Shown: positions 25,824 to 34,236 of the stretch, piece by piece
Layout of the letters: every line of letters starts with the position of its first letter
Position numbering within the stretch: the stretch's first letter is position 1
DNA from: Algoriphagus sp. PAP.12
Lineage (GTDB): Bacteria; Bacteroidota; Bacteroidia; Cytophagales; Cyclobacteriaceae
Assembly (NCBI RefSeq): GCF_026652115.1
Contig: NZ_JAPPSQ010000002.1
Coordinates: 62,001 to 126,000 of the forward strand
Direction: 5' to 3'
Length of the DNA stretch: 64,000 nucleotides
Made by a program: the position numbers and the translations under genes
The notes under the pieces: generated by a model
What the model was told of the DNA's origin: nothing
Databases searched by the model: none
What the model saw: the letters and a program-made list of their open reading frames with translations, nothing else

Positions 25824-26762
25824 TTAATATTTCAAAATCCAAAGTGCTTCTGTGTATTGATCTTTGATTTGTTCCAACTCAGCATTTGCCTTGGTGAAGG
25901 AAGTGAACTTCCCTAACGCAAGACGATAATGTGGCGCATCTTCATAAGGAAGAATCAAAAAGAGTTCTTCTGCGCGATCATAATACTGGTTGGATTCTTG
26001 AATAGCAAGGCGCTCATTAGGCAAACTCCCAACCACAATGAAATATTGTGGTCTTGCCTCTTTTCCTTCTATTCGTGTCAAAGACCTTTCCCCACTATGA
26101 TCAATAGTTGTACCAGTTTCGGTACTTTCTTGAATTGGTGTGGAAACAGTATTGGAATTTGAAATAGAATCCTGATTTTCAGTTACTTGAATTTCTTCAG
26201 TTGGTGTATTTTTTATTTTCTCTTGGGCAATTTCATTGGTTTCTTTCTCAGCTAAAGTCACATCTGAAACAACTGGTTCTCCCAAAGAATTAGGTTCCTC
26301 CTTCATCAATTGCCAAACGATTGTAGCAACTAAAAACAACGCTATTATTGCAGCGTAAGCAATCCAAGAATTGGACTTTTTCTTTTCGATTACTTTCGTC
26401 TCAGTTGATGGAGTTTTCTCTGCTATGACAGGAGTCTTTTCTTCGACTACGTCCTCTTTCTTATCATCAATTAAAGGACTTGCAGGAATTTCTGCCGGCT
26501 TTACTTCAGGCTCTTCAACCTCCTTCGGCTTTTCAACTTTTTCAGAATGGATTTTCTGCTTTGCCGCCAAGGTCAATTTCTCTTGAACCTCAGATCTTAA
26601 TTCAGCTGCTGATTTTGGCTTTTCAACTGAATCTGGAGCTTTATCTACTTCAGATTCAACAGAAGTTTTACCTATATCACTTAAGGGCTTGATTTCCACA
26701 AACGGAAGCCCGTAGTCATTCGGATTCGTCCAAGATTTTTGTTCAGCGTTTTTTCCTGCCAT
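25824..26762 (-). CDS. SPOR-domain membrane protein
   Basis: The 312-residue protein has a long cytoplasmic low-complexity part (1-125, rich in Glu, Lys, Pro), one transmembrane helix at about 133-150 (WIAYAAIIALFLVATIVW), a flexible linker and a C-terminal SPOR domain at about 235-312 (QYFIVVGSLPNERLAIQES to ALWILKY). SPOR domains bind denuded septal peptidoglycan, so the protein may tether the ExbBD-TonB machine or division machinery to the wall. It sits directly before exbB (one-base gap), 56 bases after the barrel gene. The long N-terminal charged segment is unusual for SPOR proteins, where the linker is normally periplasmic. Confidence 0.85.
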   Translation of the reverse strand: MAGKNAEQKSWTNPNDYGLPFVEIKPLSDIGKTSVESEVDKAPDSVEKPKSAAELRSEVQEKLTLAAKQKIHSEKVEKPKEVEEPEVKPAEIPASPLIDDKKEDVVEEKTPVIAEKTPSTETKVIEKKKSNSWIAYAAIIALFLVATIVWQLMKEEPNSLGEPVVSDVTLAEKETNEIAQEKIKNTPTEEIQVTENQDSISNSNTVSTPIQESTETGTTIDHSGERSLTRIEGKEARPQYFIVVGSLPNERLAIQESNQYYDRAEELFLILPYEDAPHYRLALGKFTSFTKANAELEQIKDQYTEALWILKY

Positions 26763-26818
26763 TTCTGAAAAAAGATAGCTACGAAACTAAGTGATTTGAA
26801 TAGAAAGGCAAAGGAATT

Positions 26819-28516
26819 TTAGAATTTCAACCAAGCTCCACCAATCAATTGTACTCCACGGACCGGATAATTATTCCATCTCATATTTTGCCCATTCATT
26901 AGGTTGTTTCCAACTGCAAAAACTCCAAACCTATCCGTAATTCCATAATCTACTTTCAATTGTAAATCGGCAATGGTTTTTAGATTCACAACTGTTGGGG
27001 AAGTATAAAAACTATCGGTAGGATCCATTACCTCTCCCCTAGCTTTCAAGCCACCCATGACCATCACATTAGCCTGTACAATCAATCCTTCAACAGGAGT
27101 TACTTGATTATTAATTGCCAATTTCCAAGTTGGTCTATGCCATGCAGCTTCCTGCTGGCTCAAATCATATTGATACATATCCAGTCTTGACCCTAGGCTA
27201 TAGATATCAGAAAATTTGAATCCCAATTCTGCATTCAGGTTATAAACGGATACTTTTTCATCATAAACTATATCAAATCTTGCTGAATCAGACTGAGAAT
27301 TGACAAAGAAATAATATTGATTGTAACGACTTAAGTCAATTCCTGCCTTGTAGTGGAAATTCCCCTGAAATTGACCTTCGATACCCCCTGCGATTTTGTA
27401 ATTATTGACCGTATTCAACAATTGTTGATCTGGACCCAGATAAGGATTCTCCATCACAAAACTGTAATAGGTATTTCGCTGAACATCTCCGGAAAACTCA
27501 CCAAAGAATCCAAACTCCTCAGCAAATTGATAGCTTGCTTTTAGATTTGGAAAAATGTGAAAATCACTTGATTTCCCTTCAAATTCATCATCTTCTGAGA
27601 TAATATTTAATCCTGCACTAAACTGAAAAGCCTCATAGCTATAACCTACTTCAGGTCTGATCGCTAGAAACATTCTGTTTTCTTCAAAATTTTCTCCAAC
27701 AGGATTGGTGAAATAATAACTTACTCCAACTTTACCCAACCAGTCATCAGCAGGTCTGAATTTTCCCAAGGCATTTACACCAAACTCACTTTCTTTGGCA
27801 GCATAACTATCCTTGAAATTCCTGTAATTCAATTTAGCCTCGTAAGAGAAAGGTCCCGTCTTTTCAATATCCCTAACTCCTCCTTCTACTTTAATGGTAT
27901 TTAAAACATTGTCTGGAATTCCAGCCCAATCTACTAATGGATTGTTGTATCCAGTGGTATCCATGCCATAGAATGCATATGAGTCTTGATTCCAACGAAG
28001 TCCGCCAAAGACTTCCACTTGATCAAGAAAATAACTTGCAGATCCTCCAAAAGTAGTGTGAGACTCTTTGGACTGTTCATCCAAAACTGGCCCTTTTCCA
28101 AAACTTTGATGTTGCAAATCGATAGAGTAATTCCAATCTACCACTTCGGTTGCCATAATCCTTGCTTCCAAAAGCGGAGAAGCAAAATTACCATAACCAG
28201 CCTTCAAATAACCAGGATAAAGATCCATTCGCTCAGGTCTGTAAACCTTTTGCACAGGTTCTGCTTCCAATTGAACTGGAGGCAAATTAATTTCATGAAA
28301 ATTGATAGAATAGATGAAATCACTCATCCCTTTTGGCTGAGGCAATACGGGAAGTTTTTCATAAAACCTCGGTTGAACAGGCAAAGTCAACACCCTATCT
28401 TTTCGGATGACAAATTCCTGATCTTGAACTTCTCCTCTATTCTGAATCTGAGCTTTTACTTCTGCTCCAAACCCCAATCCTAGGGCTATACAAATTGATA
28501 TGCTTAGCTTTTTCAT
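26819..28516 (-). CDS. Outer membrane beta-barrel protein, TonB-receptor-like without plug domain
   Basis: The 565-residue protein has a Sec signal (GAEVKAQIQ) and then a short proline-rich N-terminal stretch, but none of the roughly 120-residue plug domain of TonB receptors. From about residue 95 (YPGYLKAGYGNFASPLLEAR) alternating amphipathic strands ending with aromatic residues continue to the C-terminal VQLIGGAWLKF, which fits a barrel ending in Phe. Late strands (LQLKVDYGITDRFGVFAVGNNLMNGQN) strongly resemble the last strands of TonB receptors. It may be a passive pore or a receptor that relies on the TPR partner encoded 8 bases upstream. Function is inferred from operon context with exbBD-tonB. 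Confidence 0.78.
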   Translation of the reverse strand: MKKLSISICIALGLGFGAEVKAQIQNRGEVQDQEFVIRKDRVLTLPVQPRFYEKLPVLPQPKGMSDFIYSINFHEINLPPVQLEAEPVQKVYRPERMDLYPGYLKAGYGNFASPLLEARIMATEVVDWNYSIDLQHQSFGKGPVLDEQSKESHTTFGGSASYFLDQVEVFGGLRWNQDSYAFYGMDTTGYNNPLVDWAGIPDNVLNTIKVEGGVRDIEKTGPFSYEAKLNYRNFKDSYAAKESEFGVNALGKFRPADDWLGKVGVSYYFTNPVGENFEENRMFLAIRPEVGYSYEAFQFSAGLNIISEDDEFEGKSSDFHIFPNLKASYQFAEEFGFFGEFSGDVQRNTYYSFVMENPYLGPDQQLLNTVNNYKIAGGIEGQFQGNFHYKAGIDLSRYNQYYFFVNSQSDSARFDIVYDEKVSVYNLNAELGFKFSDIYSLGSRLDMYQYDLSQQEAAWHRPTWKLAINNQVTPVEGLIVQANVMVMGGLKARGEVMDPTDSFYTSPTVVNLKTIADLQLKVDYGITDRFGVFAVGNNLMNGQNMRWNNYPVRGVQLIGGAWLKF

Positions 28517-28524
28517 GGTTTGGT

Positions 28525-31512
28525 TTAGTTAAAAGATTGAAGTTTAGCTTGAGCTTTAGCTTTGATTTCTGGATCCGTCGCATTTTCCACAACCGATTCC
28601 AGAGTAGCTTTAGCTTGGAAATCTTCACCTAATTTCTGGTAATTATCAGCTAGCAATAAGAACATGTTTCCATACCAATAACCGAAATCAGCAAATGGTC
28701 CAGACATCTCAAAAATAGTCTCATTCGACTGTTCAAAATTTCCTTGATTACTATAAGATTCAGCCAATAGATAGAGACCTTCAGCACCTTGGACTGTTTT
28801 AAATCCATCCACCAAGATTGCCAAACTCACCTCTGCAGCATCTCTTCTATTTAATGCCAGTTGAGCTTTAGCTTTATTCAAAAGAGCTTTAGGCTTGGAC
28901 TCAGGTAAGATGCCGTCCAAAGTCTCCAATCTTTCTGCTGTGCTGATTACCTGGTTGTATTTCTGAGTTTCGAAATAGGCCAACAATAAGCCTTCTAAAG
29001 CTTCTGCTTCTTCAACTTTGCTTCTTGCATTTTGAGTTGATGTCTCTAAATATGGAATTGCTTGTGCATAATTCCCTTTTTCCAATTCAATAGATCCAAT
29101 CCGATGCATGGCACGAATTCTTTGAGGAGATGCAGGCTCTTTTTCCAATTGCTTGAAAGAAACCAGAGCTTGATCCTTATCTCCCAGTTGGAAATAGGAG
29201 TCACCCAAGAAATAAAGTGCATCTGCTTTCTGACCTGTTTGAGGATAGCTTCTCAAGAAATTTTCAAATGCTCTAGTCGATTGAGCAAAATTCTTTTCAA
29301 AATAAAGGCTTTTTGCTGCCTCAAATTCCAAAGATTGAACAGAACCTCCTCCTGGATTGGAGTTCTTATAGTTTTCCAAATAGCCTGAGAATTCTCCAGA
29401 TCTTCCTTCCAAAGCCAAAGTTTCTTGCAAACCCTTTAAGGCCGTCTCGGAGGAAGAAGAATTAGGGTGCTGATCCAGGATAGTTCTGTAATCCCTCACT
29501 GTCTGATCATAATTTTGCATGGAGAAATTGGCTACTGCTCTACCTTCCAAAGCATATGGAACAAAGGGACTATTTGGCTTTTTAGCAATTAAATCACTGA
29601 AGCTGTTGGATGCTTCTGAATATCGAGTCTCCTCCATGAAGATTTGACCCCGCTGATACATGGCATCTTCTAGGTATAGAGAATTTGGATAATTACCTAT
29701 CAATCGCTCCAAATTTGCCAATGCGGCATTATTATTAGACTGGAAGTTTTGAACTACCGCTAATCGGAAATAGGCATAATCAACACCAGTATTTCTCTCG
29801 GAGATAGCTTCTTGGAAAACTCTTTCCGCTTCACCGAACCTCTTTTGCACATAATAACAATCTCCTAATCGTAACATGGCATCATCGTAATTCTCCTTGT
29901 CATTACGAGTTCTCATGCGATCTGAATAATTCTTGAATTGTTGTTCTGCCTGTGGATATTTTTGAGAATTGAAATAGGCATATCCCAAACCATACAAACT
30001 CTTATTGATATAGGCACTTGAGGTCGTTCTACCCATATCCAAGGCTGTTTTATAACTTTTCTCCGCAGCATTCAAATCTCCTGAAGCGGAATAGATCTCC
30101 CCTTTCCAGAAATGAGATTCCAAGACCATATCTTTATTGACTGGATAAGCCAATGATTTATCCAAATAGGCCAAAGCACCAGGATAACGTTGATCACGGA
30201 AATAAACCATGGCCTGATAAAATGCTACCTTTTGATAAGCCTCACGTATCCTTGGAGACTTATTGGAGATTTTATCCATCTGCTCAATTGCTCTCAAGTA
30301 ATCTGAGGTGTTGATCAGAGCCTCTGAAAGCAAAGTTTCTGCTTCTGATCTATATTTTCCACCAGGGTATTTTTCTATGTATTCATCCAAACCAGAGATC
30401 CCTGCCTGGAAACTTCCCTTTTGAAGATTTGATTTGGCGTAATTAAAAATCGCCTCTTCCTGAATTTCTTTATTGAAATCTGAATTCGCCGCTGCCTTGA
30501 AAGAAGTACTTGCAAATTGGAAGTTATCCAATTTCAAATAGGCATGTCCCAAATAATAGCTGGAAGCCTGTCCCAATTCATCACTTGAAGAAGCTGAGAC
30601 TTTCAAATAGTCAGCAGCTCTTTGATAATTCTGAATTTCAAATTGTGCGATACCACCTTTATAAACTTGCTCCCTAGTCAACTCCCCTTTTCTTGCATTG
30701 ACAAAAGCATCATAATTCTCAGCTGCTTTTGCAAAATTCTTTTTTGCAAAGTAAGCTTCCGCCAAATACAAATGGATCATTTCTTTACGATCCAAGCTTT
30801 GGCCACTGGTTAATTTAGGCTCCGCGTAAGAAATCAATTCCTCATAGCTCCCCTGTTGATAGTACATGGCCGCCAATAGATAAGGCACTTTTCCTGAATA
30901 GTAATTGGATTGAGCTGCAATTTGAAGATCCGCTATCGCCTTTTGCGTATTCCCATCTTTTAATGCTATATAGCCTGAATAGTAATAGGCATCATAGCTA
31001 ATCGCCTGTCCTAATCCTTTGGCCTGATCAAAAAATGGAGCCGCTTTTACGTATTCATTGAGCTGGAAATAAGCATAACCTTGCTTGAATAAGACATCTG
31101 CTTTGGTCTCCGTATCTAGTTTTTCACTATCAACCAAGGCATATCCTTCCAAAGCCTCTTTGTAATTCCTTTTGTAAAAGAAATGATCCCCCATATACAA
31201 ACCAGCGGTTGCCACGGTAGGATGATTTCCATTTTCAAGGATATAAGACTTCATCAGGCCAGGTCCGTCAGGGCTTTCCAACTGCAAGGCAGACATTGCT
31301 GCATGCAATTTTCCTGACCTACTCTGCTCTGAACTCAGAGGAAGTAATTGAATTTGTTGATTATCTATTAAGGATGCAGAAAAGAGTTGCTTATCAAAAA
31401 GCTCCAACTGCTCATCTAAAGATCTCTGAGGACTATTTTGGTAAACGGTGGATTGCGCATTTACCTCCAAACAAATCCCCAGGCTTGCAAGAAGCACCAG
31501 GTGGTATTTCAT
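28525..31512 (-). CDS. Exported large TPR repeat protein
   Basis: The 995-residue protein starts with a Sec signal (LGICLEVNAQS) and is otherwise built from about 25 tetratricopeptide-like helical pairs, for example YKEALEGYALVD, YVKAAPFFDQAKGLG, YPGALAYLDKSLAYP, and YAQAIPYLETSTQNA. It should form a long periplasmic solenoid that binds other proteins. The ATG at 31512 (MKYHLVLLAS) is chosen because it gives the signal peptide; the upstream extension to 31551 overlaps holA. It lies 16 bases after holA and 8 before the barrel gene. A role like CpoB/YbgF in coordinating the Ton/Tol machine with the wall is possible but only inferred. Confidence 0.85.
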   Translation of the reverse strand: MKYHLVLLASLGICLEVNAQSTVYQNSPQRSLDEQLELFDKQLFSASLIDNQQIQLLPLSSEQSRSGKLHAAMSALQLESPDGPGLMKSYILENGNHPTVATAGLYMGDHFFYKRNYKEALEGYALVDSEKLDTETKADVLFKQGYAYFQLNEYVKAAPFFDQAKGLGQAISYDAYYYSGYIALKDGNTQKAIADLQIAAQSNYYSGKVPYLLAAMYYQQGSYEELISYAEPKLTSGQSLDRKEMIHLYLAEAYFAKKNFAKAAENYDAFVNARKGELTREQVYKGGIAQFEIQNYQRAADYLKVSASSSDELGQASSYYLGHAYLKLDNFQFASTSFKAAANSDFNKEIQEEAIFNYAKSNLQKGSFQAGISGLDEYIEKYPGGKYRSEAETLLSEALINTSDYLRAIEQMDKISNKSPRIREAYQKVAFYQAMVYFRDQRYPGALAYLDKSLAYPVNKDMVLESHFWKGEIYSASGDLNAAEKSYKTALDMGRTTSSAYINKSLYGLGYAYFNSQKYPQAEQQFKNYSDRMRTRNDKENYDDAMLRLGDCYYVQKRFGEAERVFQEAISERNTGVDYAYFRLAVVQNFQSNNNAALANLERLIGNYPNSLYLEDAMYQRGQIFMEETRYSEASNSFSDLIAKKPNSPFVPYALEGRAVANFSMQNYDQTVRDYRTILDQHPNSSSSETALKGLQETLALEGRSGEFSGYLENYKNSNPGGGSVQSLEFEAAKSLYFEKNFAQSTRAFENFLRSYPQTGQKADALYFLGDSYFQLGDKDQALVSFKQLEKEPASPQRIRAMHRIGSIELEKGNYAQAIPYLETSTQNARSKVEEAEALEGLLLAYFETQKYNQVISTAERLETLDGILPESKPKALLNKAKAQLALNRRDAAEVSLAILVDGFKTVQGAEGLYLLAESYSNQGNFEQSNETIFEMSGPFADFGYWYGNMFLLLADNYQKLGEDFQAKATLESVVENATDPEIKAKAQAKLQSFN

Positions 31513-31528
31513 AAATTGGTTTAGGGGT

Positions 31529-32551
31529 TCAGTGTAAAATTTTATACACAAGCTCGCGGAGGTTTTCTGATTCGCTCAAACTCCCGGAGTCTACTCCTTT
31601 GAAACGAAGGTCTGCCTCTTTGATGTATCTGAACACCTCAATTACCTTGCCCAATTTATAATTTCTTGCCGCAGCCACATATTCCTTGGCTACAAATGGT
31701 GGAACACCAATCACACTAGCCACCTGACTGTCGGAATAAACCCTAGCCTGATGAATTAATGCTATCCTCGTGAAGTATGTATACAAAAGAGAGAATAGCG
31801 GTATAACAGGATTGGTTTTAGGATTTTGAGAAAAATGATGAACAATTTTATTCGCCTTGCCCACATCTCTAAAACCAATTGCCTTTAAAAATTCGAAATT
31901 ATTATACTCTTTATTAATTCCGATGTATTTGGAAATATGCTCTGTAGTGACCTGAGTAGCTCCTTGAAAATTGATCAACATTTTCCCGACCTCGTTGGTC
32001 AAAACTTCCAGATTGTTACCAATGGAATCAGCTAATAACTGACATGCTCTTGGATCAATGGAATGTCCCATTTCTTTGAAATATTCATCAATCCAAGCAT
32101 TGAGTTTGTAATCAGAAACCTTATCAGAGCGTACATAAACCGCTCTTTTATCTAATTCCTTGTACAGAGCGGACCGACCATCCAGTTTTTTATACTTATG
32201 AGCCAAAACCAAAATGGTACTTGGCAAAGGATTCTGCAGATAGGATATCAAAAGCTTTTGAGAATCTTCCTTCCCCAAATCAGGAAGACTCTGCATTTCC
32301 TTGACAATGACCACCTGCCTATCAGCCATCATCGGGAATTTCCTGGCATTGTTCAGAATCAATCCCATATTGGAATCTTTCCCATAAAGGACTACCTGAT
32401 TGAATCCCCGTTCATGCTCTGCGATTGCATTTTTCTCTACAAACTCTGTAATCAAGTCTACATAAAATGGCTCTTCACCATCCAAAAAATAGATAGGTGC
32501 AAATTTTCCGGCTTTTAATTCCTTAAGTACTGTAGTGGGATTCTGTGGCAT
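31529..32551 (-). CDS. holA: DNA polymerase III subunit delta
   Basis: The 340-residue protein is the clamp-loader subunit that opens the sliding clamp. It shows the delta-type start (APIYFLDGEEPFYVDLITEFV), the AAA-like core with FPMMADRQVVIVKEMQ and STILVLAHKYKKLDGRSALYKEL, and the C-terminal helical domain (NPVIPLFSLLYTYFTRIALIHQ to ENLRELVYKILH). Length and layout match bacterial HolA. It is the first gene of the nine-gene minus-strand run and is divergent from the TPR gene at 32674, from which 122 bases separate it. Confidence 0.92.
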   Translation of the reverse strand: MPQNPTTVLKELKAGKFAPIYFLDGEEPFYVDLITEFVEKNAIAEHERGFNQVVLYGKDSNMGLILNNARKFPMMADRQVVIVKEMQSLPDLGKEDSQKLLISYLQNPLPSTILVLAHKYKKLDGRSALYKELDKRAVYVRSDKVSDYKLNAWIDEYFKEMGHSIDPRACQLLADSIGNNLEVLTNEVGKMLINFQGATQVTTEHISKYIGINKEYNNFEFLKAIGFRDVGKANKIVHHFSQNPKTNPVIPLFSLLYTYFTRIALIHQARVYSDSQVASVIGVPPFVAKEYVAAARNYKLGKVIEVFRYIKEADLRFKGVDSGSLSESENLRELVYKILH

Positions 32552-32621
32552 ACTTGGTGATTATTCCAGCAATAAAGATAACAGGACTCTTCAATTGCCT
32601 GCAAAAACCTAAAGAAGTTTA

Positions 32622-32651
32622 TTTGGTTAAACTTTTCGAGTCTTACCTTTG
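32622..32651 (+). promoter_or_regulatory. Predicted Bacteroidota promoter for the TPR gene
   Basis: TTTG at 32622-32625 is followed after 18 bases by TACCTTTG at 32644-32651, an exact match to TAnnTTTG. The spacing fits the TTG-N17-23-TAnnTTTG rule. The ATG at 32674 is 22 bases downstream, which also supports the shorter start of that gene. Confidence 0.6.
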
Positions 32652-32673
32652 TATTAATATCAAAGAATTGAAA

Positions 32674-33381
32674 ATGAGTTTCGAAAAAGGGATCGAATTA
32701 TATAAAGAGGGAAAGTTTCAGGAAGCGCTGGATGTTTTTGATGATTTGATCAAACAAGGGAATTCCAAGCCCCAGTTTCATTTGTTTCGCGGCAGAGTTC
32801 GCTCTAGATTAGGTGAAACTGAGTTGGCTTTGAAAGACTTCGACGTCATTGTTGGACTGGAGCCTTACAATACAGATTACATTTCTGACAGGGCAGTGAT
32901 CCTTCACTTATTGAAAAGGAATGAAGAGGCGCTTTCAGCCTTTGATCAAGCAGCCAATCTAGATCCTAAAAACCCCTATCGCTATTCCAGTAGAGCTTTT
33001 TTCAAAGACCGAATTGGAGATTTGGAAGGCGCTATCGAAGATTATGAAAAAGCCATAGAATTGGATCCTGAAGATGCCGTGGCTTATAATAACAAGGGAT
33101 TGGTTGAAGAAAAACTCGGATACCAAGCCAAATCCAAAAAAAGCTTTTCAAAAGCTGATGAATTGACTGGGTATGAACCTTCCACCGCAAAACCAGAAGG
33201 TACAAACAAGTTAGAACCTCAAGTAGAAACTTCTTCAGAAATCAAGAAACCTATTCAACCTGAAGAAAAACAAGAAGAGAGTATGACTTTTGGTTACTTT
33301 CTGAAAACTTTGAAGTCCGTATTATTTGATAAAAATGCTAGAAAAGAATTTATCTCTTTTCTAAAGAAGCCCTTTAATTAA
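32674..33381 (+). CDS. Tetratricopeptide repeat protein
   Basis: A 235-residue soluble protein beginning MSFEKGIELYKEGKFQEALD. Four TPR units cover about residues 1-140, including GRVRSRLGETELALKDFDVI and YSSRAFFKDRIGDLEGAIED with the usual NPxxxY-like ends. The C-terminal 95 residues have a charged linker followed by a helical end (TFGYFLKTLKSVLFDKNARKE). No signal peptide. The start at 32674 was chosen over an in-frame one at 32545 that would overlap the promoter and the holA start. It is convergent with the Usp gene and overlaps its stop by four bases. Confidence 0.82.
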   Translation: MSFEKGIELYKEGKFQEALDVFDDLIKQGNSKPQFHLFRGRVRSRLGETELALKDFDVIVGLEPYNTDYISDRAVILHLLKRNEEALSAFDQAANLDPKNPYRYSSRAFFKDRIGDLEGAIEDYEKAIELDPEDAVAYNNKGLVEEKLGYQAKSKKSFSKADELTGYEPSTAKPEGTNKLEPQVETSSEIKKPIQPEEKQEESMTFGYFLKTLKSVLFDKNARKEFISFLKKPFN

Positions 33382-34223
33382 TTCAATGACTTGATGACCC
33401 ACAATGGCTTATTGATGAAATAAGCCATTTTTTTTGACAGACTTTTGTGGAATATTTTTTCAAAAAAGTCCTTCTTTTCGCTCAAAGTCACAAGCATATC
33501 CCCTTTCGAAGTTTGCAGATAATTTTCCAAACCTAAAGCCAAATCATCCCGAAATGACTTCAAGACAAAATTCACTAAAGGGTATTTGATAAATGGCTTC
33601 ACTTCCTCAATCATCACTTGATGCAAGGATTTATCAATTGCTCGATTTCCTGGACTTGCATGAACGATATCAATTTCAGATTTGAAAAATCCTGCAAAGT
33701 CTACCACCTTCTGTACGGCAATTTTATCTTCTTCAATATAATCGGTAGCGTACACCAATTTTCTGGGCTTTTTGAAAAAGACCTTTCTTGGAATCACCAA
33801 CACGTCTCGATCTGATCTCTCTACAATTCTACTTGCGCGGGATCCGATTATATTTTTCCGAAGATCATTCATCCCTTCAGTACCCACGATAATTAGATCT
33901 ATATTCTCTTTTTGTGCAAATTCAAGTGTTTCATTGACTATATCACCATCCAAAATTTCCCATTCGCAGGACTTTAGTCCTTTGTCCAAACTTTCTTTAT
34001 CTATCGCTTTCTGAAGACTCTTCAACTTATCTTTCAAAAAGTCCATTTGATAATAGCCATTGGTATCCATTGGGGAAAGTTTCAAATAGTCTTCCTTATT
34101 GGCTACATGAATCAGGATCAAACGAGACTGATATTTTTCTCCTAATTTTGCTGCATACTCTATGGCATTCAGAGAACATTCAGAAAAATCGGTTGGACAA
34201 AGGATGGTGTGATTTGGGTTCAT
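33378..34223 (-). CDS. Universal stress protein, tandem UspA-like domains
   Basis: The 281-residue protein has a complete N-terminal UspA domain (ILCPTDFSECSLNAIEYAAK; IDLIIVGTEGMNDLRKNIIGSRASRIV; DVLVIPRKV) with the ATP-binding G-2x-G-9x-G-like loop, and a degenerate second domain (KLVYATDYIEEDKIAVQKVV to PLWVIKSLN). Such proteins bind ATP or act in stress survival. It follows the 2-hydroxyacid dehydrogenase gene by 13 bases. Its last codons overlap by four bases with the convergent TPR gene and include that gene's terminator hairpin (33403-33435). Confidence 0.88.
   Translation of the reverse strand: MNPNHTILCPTDFSECSLNAIEYAAKLGEKYQSRLILIHVANKEDYLKLSPMDTNGYYQMDFLKDKLKSLQKAIDKESLDKGLKSCEWEILDGDIVNETLEFAQKENIDLIIVGTEGMNDLRKNIIGSRASRIVERSDRDVLVIPRKVFFKKPRKLVYATDYIEEDKIAVQKVVDFAGFFKSEIDIVHASPGNRAIDKSLHQVMIEEVKPFIKYPLVNFVLKSFRDDLALGLENYLQTSKGDMLVTLSEKKDFFEKIFHKSLSKKMAYFINKPLWVIKSLN
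33403..33435 (+). terminator. Terminator of the TPR gene, located inside the Usp coding sequence
   Basis: A perfect 11-pair stem (AATGGCTTATT with its complement), 5-base loop and eight T lie 22 bases after the TPR stop. The opposite strand here encodes the C-terminal segment KKMAYFINKPLW of the Usp protein, so the same DNA serves as coding sequence and terminator. Confidence 0.85.
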
Positions 34224-34236
34224 TCTGTTTAAAAAG

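Noticed and set aside
27986-28483. 165-residue plus-strand ORF opposite the barrel gene
   Set aside because: Antisense to the signal peptide and first strands of the barrel protein; no recognisable protein features.
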